Numbered from the stretch's first letter, positions 1 to 8,223 are shown. The stretch: 36,522 bases of DNA from an uncultured Bacteroidales bacterium (GCA_944326305.1 CALVDL010000027.1:1-36522), one strand, 5' to 3'. Translations and numbers: made by a program. Notes: generated by a model not told the origin, from the letters alone.

Positions 1-76
1 GGATTCCGGTCATAAATGATAAAATATTGATTTTTAGGATAATATTGTTAAACATAAATTCGTCGAACTGACGTTA
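1..76 (+). repeat. MITE-like intergenic repeat, copy 1 (left end cut by window)
   Basis: This is nearly the same sequence as 7429-7504, and it also matches 19653-19744 and, on the other strand, the split copy at 8718-8741 plus 10084-10151. The right end is the palindromic terminus CGTCGAACTGACGTTA, which stops four bases before the tsaC-like start codon. The left terminus lies outside the window. There is no ORF inside. Its small size, terminal inverted repeats and dispersed copies suggest a MITE or other intergenic repeat. Confidence 0.8.
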
Positions 77-80
77 TAGT

Positions 81-698
81 ATGATGTATACGGAAGAATG
101 TAAAAAAGCAGTGGAGACCCTTCGCTCCGGCGGGGTGATACTTTATCCCACGGACACGGTATGGGGGCTGGGGTGCGATGCCACCGACCCGGAAGCTGTC
201 GCACGGATTTTCAGGATAAAGAACCGTTCGGACAGCAAGTCGCTTGTGCTCCTGGCATGTGATATGGACATGATTGCACGCTATGTAAAGGAGATCCCGG
301 AGATGGCTGAACAGCTTGTCGAAGTGAATGACAGGCCTATGACCATCATCTATCAGGGTGCCATAGCCGCCCCGGCCCCTGCAGAGGGGGAGGTGCCTGT
401 CGCCGACCGGTACCGCCTGGCGCACAACGTGGTCGCGGAGGACGGCTCCGTGGGCATCCGTATCCCGAGGATGGATTTCTGCATCGAGATGGTCCGCCGT
501 CTCGGCAGGCCCGTAGTCTCCACATCGGCGAATATATCCGGGGAGCCTACGCCGCGTGACTTTGCCGGAATCTCACAGGCTATCAGGGATGCGGCAGACT
601 ATACTGTAGACCCGTCCCTTGAAAAGGGGGCTACCGGGCAGTCTTCCTCCATCATCATGGTAGGGCTTGACTCCACAATAAAGATAATACGTAAATAA
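81..698 (+). CDS. tsaC: L-threonylcarbamoyladenylate synthase (Sua5/YciO/YrdC family)
   Basis: The 205-residue protein makes threonylcarbamoyl-AMP from threonine, bicarbonate and ATP, the first step of t6A37 tRNA modification in the cytoplasm. The family signature is clear: LYPTDTVWGLGCD (residues 21-33), a basic stretch KNRSDSKS (47-54) that fits the KxR..KP region, and STSANISG (147-154). The length fits the short TsaC type without the extra Sua5 C-terminal domain. Two adjacent ATG codons (81 and 84) are both possible starts. A repeat ends four bases upstream, so its promoter must lie in or before that repeat. YciO is a related paralogue of less certain function and cannot be fully excluded. 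Confidence 0.88.
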   Translation: MMYTEECKKAVETLRSGGVILYPTDTVWGLGCDATDPEAVARIFRIKNRSDSKSLVLLACDMDMIARYVKEIPEMAEQLVEVNDRPMTIIYQGAIAAPAPAEGEVPVADRYRLAHNVVAEDGSVGIRIPRMDFCIEMVRRLGRPVVSTSANISGEPTPRDFAGISQAIRDAADYTVDPSLEKGATGQSSSIIMVGLDSTIKIIRK

Positions 699-941
699 CC
701 CTGTCCGTTTGATCCGACCTCTATTGTCTATAAATACAAGGTAAAAATATAGTAATGTAAAGGTCGGTACCATATTTGACAACATGAAGGTTTCTTTTGC
801 GGAAATGCTTTGTGGCGATATGGCTCGTTATCGCCATAAAAGGGGGTGTTGCCTTGTTGCAGTTGAGTAAGGATAATAGGTGTAACCCGAATATGCCGTT
901 ACGGAATATGGGATGTCGTTTAACTTATAAGGAATTGATTT
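699..941. other. Intergenic region between tsaC-like gene and rhuM-like gene
   Basis: No gene is seen here. It contains a 7-bp inverted pair (714-720 with 761-767) and a short hairpin with an 8-bp stem (813-820 with 829-836). Neither is followed by a T-run, so neither is called a terminator. It may mark the edge of the AT-rich segment that carries the next gene. Confidence 0.5.
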
Positions 942-2087
942 ATGACTAATAGTATTGACCAATATTCTAATTTCATGTTTTATACATCCGATGATGGCAG
1001 CGTTAATGTCCGGGTGCTTATTGATGAACAGAATGAAACTATATGGCTCAACCAGAAAGGAATTGCCGAATTGTTCGGAAAATCAGCATCTACGATTAAT
1101 GAGCATATCCGCAAGATTTATCTGGAAGGTGAATTGTCTGAGGAAAACACAATGAGAAAATTCGGTATTTCCGAATTTTCTACCAAGCCAACAAATTTCT
1201 ACAATCTTGATGTAATAATCGCAGTAGGCTATAGAGTAAATAGTTATCAAGCGACACAATTCAGAATATGGGCCACTAAAATTCTAAAGGAATATCTGAT
1301 AAAGGGTTTTGCATTAGATGATGAACGATTGAAACAGGGAAATCGTCTTTTTGGGAAAGACCATTTCAAGGAACTCATAGAACGGATACAGGAGATTCGT
1401 GCATCAGAAAGAATGTTTTATGAGAAAATTACAGATATTTTTAGGGATTGCAGCATTGATTATGATCCCAAATCTCCGGTTTCGCAAGATTTTTATGCGA
1501 AAATGCAGAATAAATTTCACTATGCTATACATCAACATACAGCTTCAGAGATAATAAAAGAACGGGCAGATTCTACAAAACCTTTCATGGGATTAACAAA
1601 TTGGAAACGGCAAAAAGTTGGAGGCAAAATATATAAATCTGATATTTTAATAGCAAAAAATTATTTACAGGAAACTGAAATAAAGAGTCTGAACCGTTTA
1701 GTGAATATGTTTCTTGATTATGCAGAGCGGATGGCAGAAAAGGGGAAAGGTTCTTTTACAATGCAAGATTGGGCAAAACGCCTTGAAATGTTCCTTAATT
1801 TTAATGAATATCCGGTATTGACAGATTCCGGAAAGGTTAAAGCAGATATTGCTAAACGATTTGCAGAAACAGAATATGAAAAATTCAGGGTTATTCAAGA
1901 CAGAGAATATAAATCGGATTTTAATAGATTTTTAGAAATACATTCAATTGAGGATGTCCCGTCTGAACAGGTTAACACCAAAATAGGGTCAGAATCTGCT
2001 CGGTTTAACATGTCACTTAAAACTGCACTTAATTATAACCCGCATAAAGAAGGGAAGAAAAAATTTGATGGAGAAGATGAGTCTTGA
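942..2087 (+). CDS. RhuM family (virulence protein RhuM-like) protein
   Basis: This 381-residue protein matches the RhuM family, named after a Salmonella pathogenicity island gene of unknown biochemical function. An N-terminal part with an apparent DNA-binding helix-turn-helix is followed by the characteristic segment around residues 85-130 (NLDVIIAVGYRVNS, then QFRIWATKILKEYL), and the length fits the family. The gene is much richer in A and T than its neighbours, which suggests horizontal acquisition. In other genomes such genes often sit in accessory regions, frequently near type I restriction-modification loci, but none is present here. It converges on rsmE, with only 11 bases between the stop codons. 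A second ORF from 955 in another frame is a shadow. No function is proposed. Confidence 0.85.
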   Translation: MTNSIDQYSNFMFYTSDDGSVNVRVLIDEQNETIWLNQKGIAELFGKSASTINEHIRKIYLEGELSEENTMRKFGISEFSTKPTNFYNLDVIIAVGYRVNSYQATQFRIWATKILKEYLIKGFALDDERLKQGNRLFGKDHFKELIERIQEIRASERMFYEKITDIFRDCSIDYDPKSPVSQDFYAKMQNKFHYAIHQHTASEIIKERADSTKPFMGLTNWKRQKVGGKIYKSDILIAKNYLQETEIKSLNRLVNMFLDYAERMAEKGKGSFTMQDWAKRLEMFLNFNEYPVLTDSGKVKADIAKRFAETEYEKFRVIQDREYKSDFNRFLEIHSIEDVPSEQVNTKIGSESARFNMSLKTALNYNPHKEGKKKFDGEDES

Positions 2088-2098
2088 TTTATCCGTTT

Positions 2099-2860
2099 TT
2101 ACATCCAGTGGAAATATACGGCTTCGGCGGCAGTGACAGCGGCGGTTTCGGTCCTCAGGCGGGAGGCTCCGAGGTGCACGGGGATAAAGCCGTACTGTAG
2201 GGCCAGGGCCGCTTCCTCCTTTGAAAAGTCCCCTTCAGGGCCTATGAGTATGATGTATTCATTGCCGCTGTATCTTTCTATTGCATCCTTTATGGATGTC
2301 CTCGGGTGCGCATCGTCCTCGAAACAGTATGCAATCATGCGAAGGGGGGCCGGGCTGCCGCTCTCTTCCCCTGTACAGTCCTTCTGCTGGACCGCCCCGT
2401 ACTCAATTATGAAATCTTTTACGGACACAGGCTCATTTATTTTCGGCACGGCCCCCTTTAGCGACTGCTTGGCGGCTGAGACGAGGATTTTCCCTGTCCT
2501 TGCGGTCTTGAAGACCTTCCTCTCGGAATGTATGCCTATCACAGGGGTGATCATGTCTGCCCCTATTTCGCATGCCTTTTCCGCGAACCATTCGAACCTG
2601 TCTGAATTCTTTGTCGGGGCGACGGCCATGTGCAGCCGGTAAGGATGGGCGCCCCATCCTTCATGGCGTGAGATGATCTCCGCCTCCACTGCCTTCGGGG
2701 AATCCGATATTATCCTGCATTCGTACATGCATCCTTCCCCGTCGATAACGCTGATGACGTCCCCGTTGCGGTGCCTCAGCACCCTTATGCAGTGGGCTGA
2801 TTCGTCCTCGCCCAGACGGCATGCCTGCGCCCCTATATTGCCAGAGTAGAAAATTTCCAT
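2099..2860 (-). CDS. rsmE: 16S rRNA (uracil(1498)-N3)-methyltransferase RsmE
   Basis: This SAM-dependent SPOUT methyltransferase modifies U1498 of 16S rRNA. The 253-residue length is usual. The knotted SAM-binding motifs are visible: LIGPEGDFSKEE at residues 205-216 and LGASRLRTETA at 230-240. The N-terminal region looks like the PUA-type RNA-binding part. The gene is divergent from the DEAD-box helicase, with 278 bases between them, and convergent with the rhuM-like gene. Codon use matches the core genes. Confidence 0.93.
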   Translation of the reverse strand: MEIFYSGNIGAQACRLGEDESAHCIRVLRHRNGDVISVIDGEGCMYECRIISDSPKAVEAEIISRHEGWGAHPYRLHMAVAPTKNSDRFEWFAEKACEIGADMITPVIGIHSERKVFKTARTGKILVSAAKQSLKGAVPKINEPVSVKDFIIEYGAVQQKDCTGEESGSPAPLRMIAYCFEDDAHPRTSIKDAIERYSGNEYIILIGPEGDFSKEEAALALQYGFIPVHLGASRLRTETAAVTAAEAVYFHWM

Positions 2861-3085
2861 AGTCCAGAAACTGTTTTAACCTTTCAGACGGCACCCCGCT
2901 CTATCGTGTTTCCGCCGGTGGGGTTGACCGGCCCTGCAAACATAATCAAAAACTTCCGAACCACCTACCGGAAATATTCCGCAGCCGTGTCCCGGAGGGA
3001 CTTTTGGACACCCCTCCGGCCTGCACGCCCACCGCCGCCGGGAACTGTCTGCCGGAACAATTTCGGGAAAATAAAAACTGTACCG

Positions 3086-3116
3086 TATTGTATTGTCAAT
3101 TAAAACACTACCTTTG
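3086..3116 (+). promoter_or_regulatory. Bacteroidota-type promoter of the helicase gene
   Basis: TATTG (3086-3090), an 18-base spacer, then TACCTTTG (3109-3116) matches the Bacteroidota form TTTG-N19/21-TAnnTTTG well at -7 and partly at -33. The helicase start codon is 22 bases downstream. A small hairpin (GTGTCC with GGACAC) lies about 80 bases upstream. Confidence 0.6.
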
Positions 3117-3138
3117 CGCCCGAAAAACAATGATATAG

Positions 3139-4857
3139 ATGAAGACATTTGAAGAACTCGGCGTGTCGGAGGAGATTCGCCGTGCGATTGAAGAGATGGG
3201 GTACGCATACCCCATGCCGGTGCAGGAGGAGGTGATCCCTTATCTGCTGGAAAATGGACATGATATTGTGGCTTTGGCCCAGACAGGTACAGGGAAAACG
3301 GCTGCATTCGGCCTTCCGCTGGTACAGAAGACTGTGGTGGAGGATAATTATCCGCAGTCACTCGTGCTGTGCCCGACCAGGGAGCTCTGCCTGCAGATTG
3401 CAGGGGACCTTAATGACTATTCCAAGTATGTGGACGGGCTGAAGGTGCTCCCGGTGTACGGGGGGTCTTCCATAGAGAGCCAGATACGTTCCCTGAAGAA
3501 GGGGGTGCATATCATCGTGGCGACCCCGGGGCGTCTGCTGGACCTTATGAAGCGCAAGACCGTGTCGCTCTCCACTGTCACGAACGTGGTGATGGACGAG
3601 GCTGACGAGATGCTGAACATGGGGTTCTCCGAGGACATAAACGCTATCCTGGCGGATGTGCCGCAGGAGAGGAACACGCTTCTGTTCTCCGCCACGATGA
3701 GCGACGAGATAGCGAAGATAGCGAAAAACTATCTCCATGACGCAAAGGAGATTACCATCGGCCGGCGCAACGAGGGGACGGCCAATGTCAAGCATATAGT
3801 CTATATGGTCCACGCCAAGGACAAATACGAGACTCTCAAGAGGATAGTGGACTACAATCCGAAAATATACGGCATCATCTTCTGCCGCACCAAGATAGAG
3901 ACGCAGGAGATCGCCGACAAGCTGATGCAGGAGGGATACAATGCCGATTCTCTCCACGGGGACCTCTCCCAGGCGCAGAGGGACCTGGTGATGCAGAAGT
4001 TCCGCATCAGGAACCTCCAGCTCCTGGTGGCGACGGACGTGGCTGCGCGCGGGCTGGATGTGGATGACCTTACGCACATCATCAACTATGGCCTTCCTGA
4101 CGATACCGAGAGCTACACGCACAGGAGCGGACGTACCGGCCGTGCGGGAAAGACCGGGACATCCATCGCCATCATCAACCTCAAGGAGAAGAACAAGGTC
4201 AAGGCCATTGAGAAGGCCATAGGCAAGCAGTTCGAGAAAGGGGAGATACCTACGGCATGGCAGATATGCAAGAAGCAGCTGTTCAAGGTGATAGACGACC
4301 TGGAGAAAGTAAAGGTAAATGAGGAGGAGATCAACGAGTTCATGCCTGAGATCTACCGCAAGCTGGACTGGCTCGACAAGGAGGACCTCATAAAGAGGGT
4401 CGTGTCCCACGAGTTCAACCGCTTCTTCGAGTACTACCGCGACAGGGACGAGATAGAGACCGTGTCCGATTCGAAGAAAGGCCGCGACCGTGAAGAGAAG
4501 AAAGGTCCGCGCAAGGCCGAGGCAGGCTACACCAGGATGCACATCAACCTGGGCAAGATCGACCATTTCAACCTCCGCGGCCTGATGGCCATGCTCAATG
4601 ACAACACCCGCAGGCGCGTGGATGTCGGGCGTGTGGACCTGATGAAGAAGTTCTCTTTCTTCGAGGTCGAGGAAAAGGAGACCGAGAATGTGCTCAAGGC
4701 TTTCCGCGGGCTGACATGGAACGGCCGCAAAGTCGTGGTGGAAGTTGCCCAGGAGGAGCCCCAGGACGGGTTTGCCGATGACGTGGACTATGGCTCCAGG
4801 AAAAAGCACCGCGACCGTTCCGGAAGACCTGGCCGCTCCTCCCGCCGCAGACGCTGA
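3139..4857 (+). CDS. DEAD-box ATP-dependent RNA helicase with DbpA/CsdA-type RNA-binding domain
   Basis: The 572-residue protein is an RNA-dependent ATPase that unwinds or remodels RNA, probably in ribosome assembly or mRNA turnover. The helicase core shows the Q-motif region (about 1-30), motif I AQTGTGKT (47-54), Ia PTRELCLQ, DEAD (153-156), SAT (184-186), then ATDVAARGLDV and HRSGRTGRAG in the second RecA domain. Roughly residues 460-545 resemble the DbpA/CsdA C-terminal RNA-binding fold, and the tail is rich in Arg, Ser and Lys. It resembles DeaD/CsdA more than RhlE, but the exact orthology is not settled, so no symbol is given. Long open frames on the opposite strand are shadows of its GC-rich codons. 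Confidence 0.93.
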   Translation: MKTFEELGVSEEIRRAIEEMGYAYPMPVQEEVIPYLLENGHDIVALAQTGTGKTAAFGLPLVQKTVVEDNYPQSLVLCPTRELCLQIAGDLNDYSKYVDGLKVLPVYGGSSIESQIRSLKKGVHIIVATPGRLLDLMKRKTVSLSTVTNVVMDEADEMLNMGFSEDINAILADVPQERNTLLFSATMSDEIAKIAKNYLHDAKEITIGRRNEGTANVKHIVYMVHAKDKYETLKRIVDYNPKIYGIIFCRTKIETQEIADKLMQEGYNADSLHGDLSQAQRDLVMQKFRIRNLQLLVATDVAARGLDVDDLTHIINYGLPDDTESYTHRSGRTGRAGKTGTSIAIINLKEKNKVKAIEKAIGKQFEKGEIPTAWQICKKQLFKVIDDLEKVKVNEEEINEFMPEIYRKLDWLDKEDLIKRVVSHEFNRFFEYYRDRDEIETVSDSKKGRDREEKKGPRKAEAGYTRMHINLGKIDHFNLRGLMAMLNDNTRRRVDVGRVDLMKKFSFFEVEEKETENVLKAFRGLTWNGRKVVVEVAQEEPQDGFADDVDYGSRKKHRDRSGRPGRSSRRRR

Positions 4858-4865
4858 TATTGACA

Positions 4866-4998
4866 AGGCCCTTCAGGGCCGCACCGGAGCGTCAGCGAGG
4901 TTTCCGGAAGGAAACCGAAGCAGCGCAGGTGCCGGCGGAGCGCAGCGGAGCCGCATGCCCCGCCGGGGCTGTCACGGAGTGACTGGGGGTGGACGGGT
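4866..4998 (+). repeat. GC-rich multi-hairpin intergenic repeat (copy A)
   Basis: The segment is nearly identical to 19497-19630. In order it has GGCCCTTCAGGGCC (hairpin), CGGAGCGTCAGC, a GGTTTCC...GGAAACC hairpin, GGAGCGCAGCGGAGCCGCAT, and the core GGGGCTGTCAC...GTGACTGGGG (4965-4990). It begins about nine bases after the helicase stop codon, so it lies in the 3' UTR. It is a non-coding repeat that could act in transcript ending or stability. Confidence 0.75.
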
Positions 4999-5026
4999 AC
5001 ATGATATATCCGGCGAGCGTCACTGA

Positions 5027-5190
5027 GAAGCTGTTTAAAATTTTATCGATATAAATTTTATAAGAGATTTTCGAGGGGAGATTTTCTGATTTATTGAAAA
5101 GGATAGCAGAGCTATCTGATTGAAAAAAATCAGAAAATATACACCGGAAAGGTCCATAAAAGAATTTTTGAGAAAAATTTAAACAGCTTC
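5027..5190. repeat. 164-bp nested palindromic element (MITE-like or structured RNA)
   Basis: The two ends are inverted copies: GAAGCTGTTTAAA at 5027 pairs with TTTAAACAGCTTC ending at 5190. Further in, ATTTTCTGATTT (from 5081) pairs with AAATCAGAAAAT, and the centre has the perfect hairpin GATAGC-AGA-GCTATC (5102-5116). The segment is AT-rich between two GC-rich genes and contains no ORF. It may be a MITE, or a bidirectional terminator/structured RNA after the helicase. Confidence 0.65.
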
Positions 5191-5252
5191 TGAAGTAAGT
5201 CAGAAAAGTAATTGTCGAAAGCCAAAGGTATAATTAGAAGAACCAATATATC

Positions 5253-5768
5253 ATGTACATAGGACTGATATCTGACACGCACGGGACATTCGACAGGCCG
5301 TTCATGGACTTCCTGAGGCCTGTCGACGAGATCTGGCATGCCGGGGACTTCGGCTCTCTGGAGACCGCTCAGGCAATCGCCTCATTCAAGCCTCTGAGGG
5401 GTGTCTACGGCAATATAGACGGCTATGACATCCGTATGGACTATCCCATGTACCAGCTGTTCGGCTGTTGCGGGATGAAGGTCCTGATGATCCATATCGG
5501 GGGGTATCCCGGTAGATATGACCCCCGGGCCAGGGCCCTGATAGACGAGCACAGGCCGGACCTGTTTGTCTGCGGGCACTCCCATATCCTGAAGGTGATG
5601 CCCGACAGGAAGCGGGATATGATGGTTCTGAATCCGGGAGCCGCCGGAATTTACGGGTTCCATCTCGTGCGGACGGCCCTCAGGTTCCACATTGACGGCG
5701 GGGAGATCCATGACATGGAGGTCTTTGAACTTGACAAGGACAATGGGAAACCGGTGCCCGGAATGTAG
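5253..5768 (+). CDS. YfcE/MJ0936-type metallophosphoesterase
   Basis: The 171-residue calcineurin-like phosphodiesterase has all the metal ligands of the small YfcE family: D8 and H10 in SDTHG, D32 in HAGDFG, N54 in GNID, H81, and H109/H111 in GHSH. Such enzymes hydrolyse model phosphodiesters with two divalent metal ions, and the true substrate is usually unknown. It has no signal peptide, so it should be cytoplasmic. It ends 36 bases before the preferred radA start and may be co-transcribed with it. Confidence 0.9.
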   Translation: MYIGLISDTHGTFDRPFMDFLRPVDEIWHAGDFGSLETAQAIASFKPLRGVYGNIDGYDIRMDYPMYQLFGCCGMKVLMIHIGGYPGRYDPRARALIDEHRPDLFVCGHSHILKVMPDRKRDMMVLNPGAAGIYGFHLVRTALRFHIDGGEIHDMEVFELDKDNGKPVPGM

Positions 5769-5804
5769 CAAGTGCGGCTGGACTGTAATGAATCACAATA
5801 TATT

Positions 5805-7184
5805 ATGGCTACAATAAAACAGAAAACGGTTTGGTTCTGCACCTCCTGCGGGAACGAGAGTCCCAAATGGATGGGCCGCTGCCCGGCGTGCGGGGAGTGG
5901 AATACGATGGTGGAGGAAAAAGTGGCGACCGGGAAGCCTTCCGGGGGGCGCCAGCAGGCCTTTTCTGTGCCCGGAAGCGGACAGAAGCCGGTGTCCCTTG
6001 CCGAAATAGACTCTACTGCCGAGGTGAGGATCTCGCTGAACAACGCCGAGATGGACAGGATCCTTGGCGGAGGGCTCGTGGAAGGGTCCCTGGTGCTCAT
6101 AGGAGGGGAGCCGGGGATAGGGAAGTCCACACTGTCGCTGCAGATACCCCTGCACTGCAAAGGTCTGCGGACCCTGTATGTCACGGGGGAGGAGAGCGCA
6201 CGGCAGGTGAAGCTGCGTGCCGCAAGGCTCGGGGGAGACGCTTCCGACTGCCTGGTATACAGCGAGACCCTTATGGAGAATGTCCTGTCCGAGGCCAGGA
6301 AAGTCTCCCCAGGCCTCATGGTGGTGGACTCGGTCCAGACCATGTATACCCAGACGATAGATTCGTCACCGGGCTCGGTGTCGCAGATCAAGGAGACGGC
6401 CGCCCTGCTCCTGCGCTTTGCCAAGGAGACCGGGATTCCTGTGATTCTGATAGGCCATATCACCAAGGAGGGCAGCATAGCCGGCCCGAAGATCCTGGAG
6501 CATATAGTGGATGTGGTCCTGCAGTTCGAAGGTGACAGCAGGGGGACATACAGGCTGCTGCGGAGCATAAAGAACCGTTTCGGCTCCACTTCCGAGCTCG
6601 CGGTGTTCGAGATGACAGGGAAAGGCCTGAGGGAGGTGAGCAATCCTTCCGAGATGCTTATCCCGATGCATGAGGAGGGTCTGAGCGGGGTGGCGGTGAG
6701 CGCCATGCTCGACGGGACGCGCCCGTTCCTTATAGAGGTGCAGGCCCTTGTGAGCTCGGCCGCATACGGCACCCCGCAGCGTTCGGCAACCGGCTTCGAT
6801 GTCCGCAGGCTGAACATGCTGCTCGCCGTCCTGGAGAAAAGGGCCGGGTTCAAGCTCGGGGCCAAGGATGTATTCCTGAACATGGCCGGTGGCCTGCGGG
6901 TGAACGACCCTGCCTGCGACCTTGCGGTGGTGGGTGCGGTGCTGTCTTCGAATTTCGATTTCGCGATACCTTCCGGGATATGCTTTACCGGGGAGGTCGG
7001 GCTGAGCGGGGAGATACGCCCCGTGTCACAGATGGACCGGCGCGTGATCGAGGCCCAGCGTCTCGGCTTCAACAGGATATATGTCTCCTCGTTCGCAGCT
7101 TCCGATAATATGCCTTCAGGCATTGAAGTTGTCCGTGTGGCTGACATCCCTGCGCTATGCCGCTCGCTGTTCAAAGGGCAGTGA
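5805..7184 (+). CDS. radA: DNA repair protein RadA
   Basis: This RecA-related ATPase helps process recombination intermediates by driving branch migration. The 459-residue product has the N-terminal zinc finger (C12, C15, C26, C29), Walker A GEPGIGKST (101-109), the RadA-specific KNRFG motif (256-260) and a C-terminal Lon-like domain. I chose ATG 5805 because the family begins just before the zinc finger. A GTG at 5772 would add 11 residues that do not look like family sequence. It follows the phosphoesterase closely and is followed by a repeat cluster. Confidence 0.94.
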   Translation: MATIKQKTVWFCTSCGNESPKWMGRCPACGEWNTMVEEKVATGKPSGGRQQAFSVPGSGQKPVSLAEIDSTAEVRISLNNAEMDRILGGGLVEGSLVLIGGEPGIGKSTLSLQIPLHCKGLRTLYVTGEESARQVKLRAARLGGDASDCLVYSETLMENVLSEARKVSPGLMVVDSVQTMYTQTIDSSPGSVSQIKETAALLLRFAKETGIPVILIGHITKEGSIAGPKILEHIVDVVLQFEGDSRGTYRLLRSIKNRFGSTSELAVFEMTGKGLREVSNPSEMLIPMHEEGLSGVAVSAMLDGTRPFLIEVQALVSSAAYGTPQRSATGFDVRRLNMLLAVLEKRAGFKLGAKDVFLNMAGGLRVNDPACDLAVVGAVLSSNFDFAIPSGICFTGEVGLSGEIRPVSQMDRRVIEAQRLGFNRIYVSSFAASDNMPSGIEVVRVADIPALCRSLFKGQ

Positions 7185-7194
7185 CCGGCTTCGT

Positions 7195-7250
7195 GGCGCC
7201 CTTTAACAAGGGGCTGTCACCGCCAGGTGACTGGGGGTGGACAGACATGA
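7195..7250 (+). repeat. Core hairpin repeat GGGGCTGTCAC...GTGACTGGGG (copy B)
   Basis: This shorter copy of the repeat core lies just after radA. Its palindromic centre GTCAC...GTGAC is flanked by AACAAGGGGCT and TGGGGGTGGACAGACA. The same flanks occur, in the reverse direction, at 10178-10210. It lies in a 332-base gene-free gap (7185-7516) made up entirely of repeats. Confidence 0.7.
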
Positions 7251-7252
7251 AT

Positions 7253-7428
7253 TGTCATTTCGACCGAACAGAACCTTTCCTGTCATTTCGACCGGACAGG
7301 ACTTTTTTGTCATTTCGACCGAACAAAGTGAGTGGAGAAATCTGTAGAAGGAATTAACAGATCCCTCGGCTCCGCTCGGGATGACAAAAAAATGCTCGGG
7401 ATGACAAAAAGGACACCCGGGATGACAG
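7253..7428. repeat. TGTCATTTCGACC / CGGGATGACA inverted repeat array
   Basis: Three direct units of TGTCATTTCGACCG start at 7253, 7281 and 7318. They are followed by GAGAAATCTGT, its inverted partner ACAGATCCCTC, and then three units ending in CGGGATGACA. The whole can fold into one long hairpin around about 7355. A degenerate relative is at about 33090-33150. No protein is encoded. I recall similar TCATTTCGACC...GGAGAAATCT repeats in other Bacteroidota genomes, but this is not checked. Confidence 0.7.
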
Positions 7429-7504
7429 GGATTCCGGTCAAAAAATGATAAAATTTGATTTTTAGGATAATATTGTTAAACATAAATTCGTCGAACTGAC
7501 GTTA
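7429..7504 (+). repeat. MITE-like intergenic repeat, copy 2
   Basis: It is almost identical to 1-76 and ends in CGTCGAACTGACGTTA, 12 bases before the peptide deformylase start codon. The left terminal repeat is missing: the element runs straight into the preceding GGGATGACA array, so this copy is truncated or fused. Confidence 0.8.
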
Positions 7505-7516
7505 TTTAGTCAAACA

Positions 7517-8182
7517 ATGAAGAAAAGAATCAGCCTTGATTTCCTGTCTGTGCTCCTGGCACTGGCAGCAATCGCCGTTTTTGTCCTTCTGGTTATACTG
7601 ACAGGGAGAAAGGACGGCAAGACAGACCCGTCAATTACTTTTACAGAGCATGAAATCTCCCTGATACGGTCAGCGGACTCGCTCATGAGAGTGCTGACAG
7701 TCAGCGATTCCGCCGACCTGGCGGTGCTCCGCGGCAAATCCTCCGCACTCTCCGGAGCAGATATGTCCTCTCCCTATTTTTCCAGACTGTCGCGCCTGAT
7801 GGTGTCCACCATGCTCGATTCGACGCAGGCCGGGGTGGGGATCGCCGCCCCTCAGGTCGGTGTACAGAAAAGGGTCGTGGCAGTGCAGCGCTTCGACAAG
7901 GAAGGGGAGCCCGTTGAGGTCTATCCCAATATCAGCATAAATTCCTTTTCCGGCGAGCCTGTGCCTGGCCGGGAGGGTTGCCTCTCCATCCCGGGATACT
8001 ACGGTACGGTGAAGCGTTATCCACAGATAGTCATTTCATATACTGACACATTGACATTCAAGTCTGTAAGCGATACCGTGAGCGGTTTTACCGCCGTGAT
8101 TTTCCAGCACGAGACTGACCATCTGGACGGTGTGCTTTATACGGACAGGGCGGACAGCGTCTATGTCGCGCCTTCGGAATAG
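7517..8182 (+). CDS. Membrane-anchored peptide deformylase-like protein
   Basis: All three catalytic motifs of peptide deformylase are intact in this 221-residue protein: GVGIAAPQVG (106-115), EGCLS (153-157, with metal ligand C155) and QHETDH (197-202, with metal ligands H198 and H202). The enzyme class removes the formyl group from nascent N-terminal methionine. Unusually, the N-terminus is MKKR followed by about 25 hydrophobic residues (8-29) and then a charged stretch, as in a signal anchor. The catalytic domain would therefore lie outside the inner membrane (N-in topology), although a cytoplasmic orientation is conceivable. Residues 40-100 form a long N-terminal lead. It may be a second copy beside a soluble Def elsewhere in the genome. 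Confidence 0.85.
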   Translation: MKKRISLDFLSVLLALAAIAVFVLLVILTGRKDGKTDPSITFTEHEISLIRSADSLMRVLTVSDSADLAVLRGKSSALSGADMSSPYFSRLSRLMVSTMLDSTQAGVGIAAPQVGVQKRVVAVQRFDKEGEPVEVYPNISINSFSGEPVPGREGCLSIPGYYGTVKRYPQIVISYTDTLTFKSVSDTVSGFTAVIFQHETDHLDGVLYTDRADSVYVAPSE

Positions 8183-8223
8183 CCATTCCTAAGGTCTTGC
8201 TGCGGCGGGACCTGCCGCTTCGG

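Noticed and set aside
813..836. Intrinsic terminator after the tsaC-like gene
   Set aside because: The 8-bp stem has no T-run on either side and lies 115 bases after the stop codon.
2876..3361. 161-codon minus-strand frame upstream of rsmE
   Set aside because: It overlaps the helicase start and its promoter and has no recognisable protein motif.
3358..4866. 502-codon open frame antisense to the helicase gene
   Set aside because: It lies wholly opposite a clear DEAD-box gene and reads as a leucine/valine-rich shadow with no family motif.
5772..5804. Longer N-terminus for RadA from GTG 5772
   Set aside because: The added residues do not fit the family, which begins just before the zinc finger at ATG 5805.
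5651..7174. 507-codon open frame antisense to radA
   Set aside because: RadA motifs on the plus strand are unmistakable; the minus frame is Ser/Arg-rich with no recognisable domain.
7253..7428. CRISPR array
   Set aside because: Units are uneven in spacing, change orientation and have no unique equal-length spacers or cas genes nearby.
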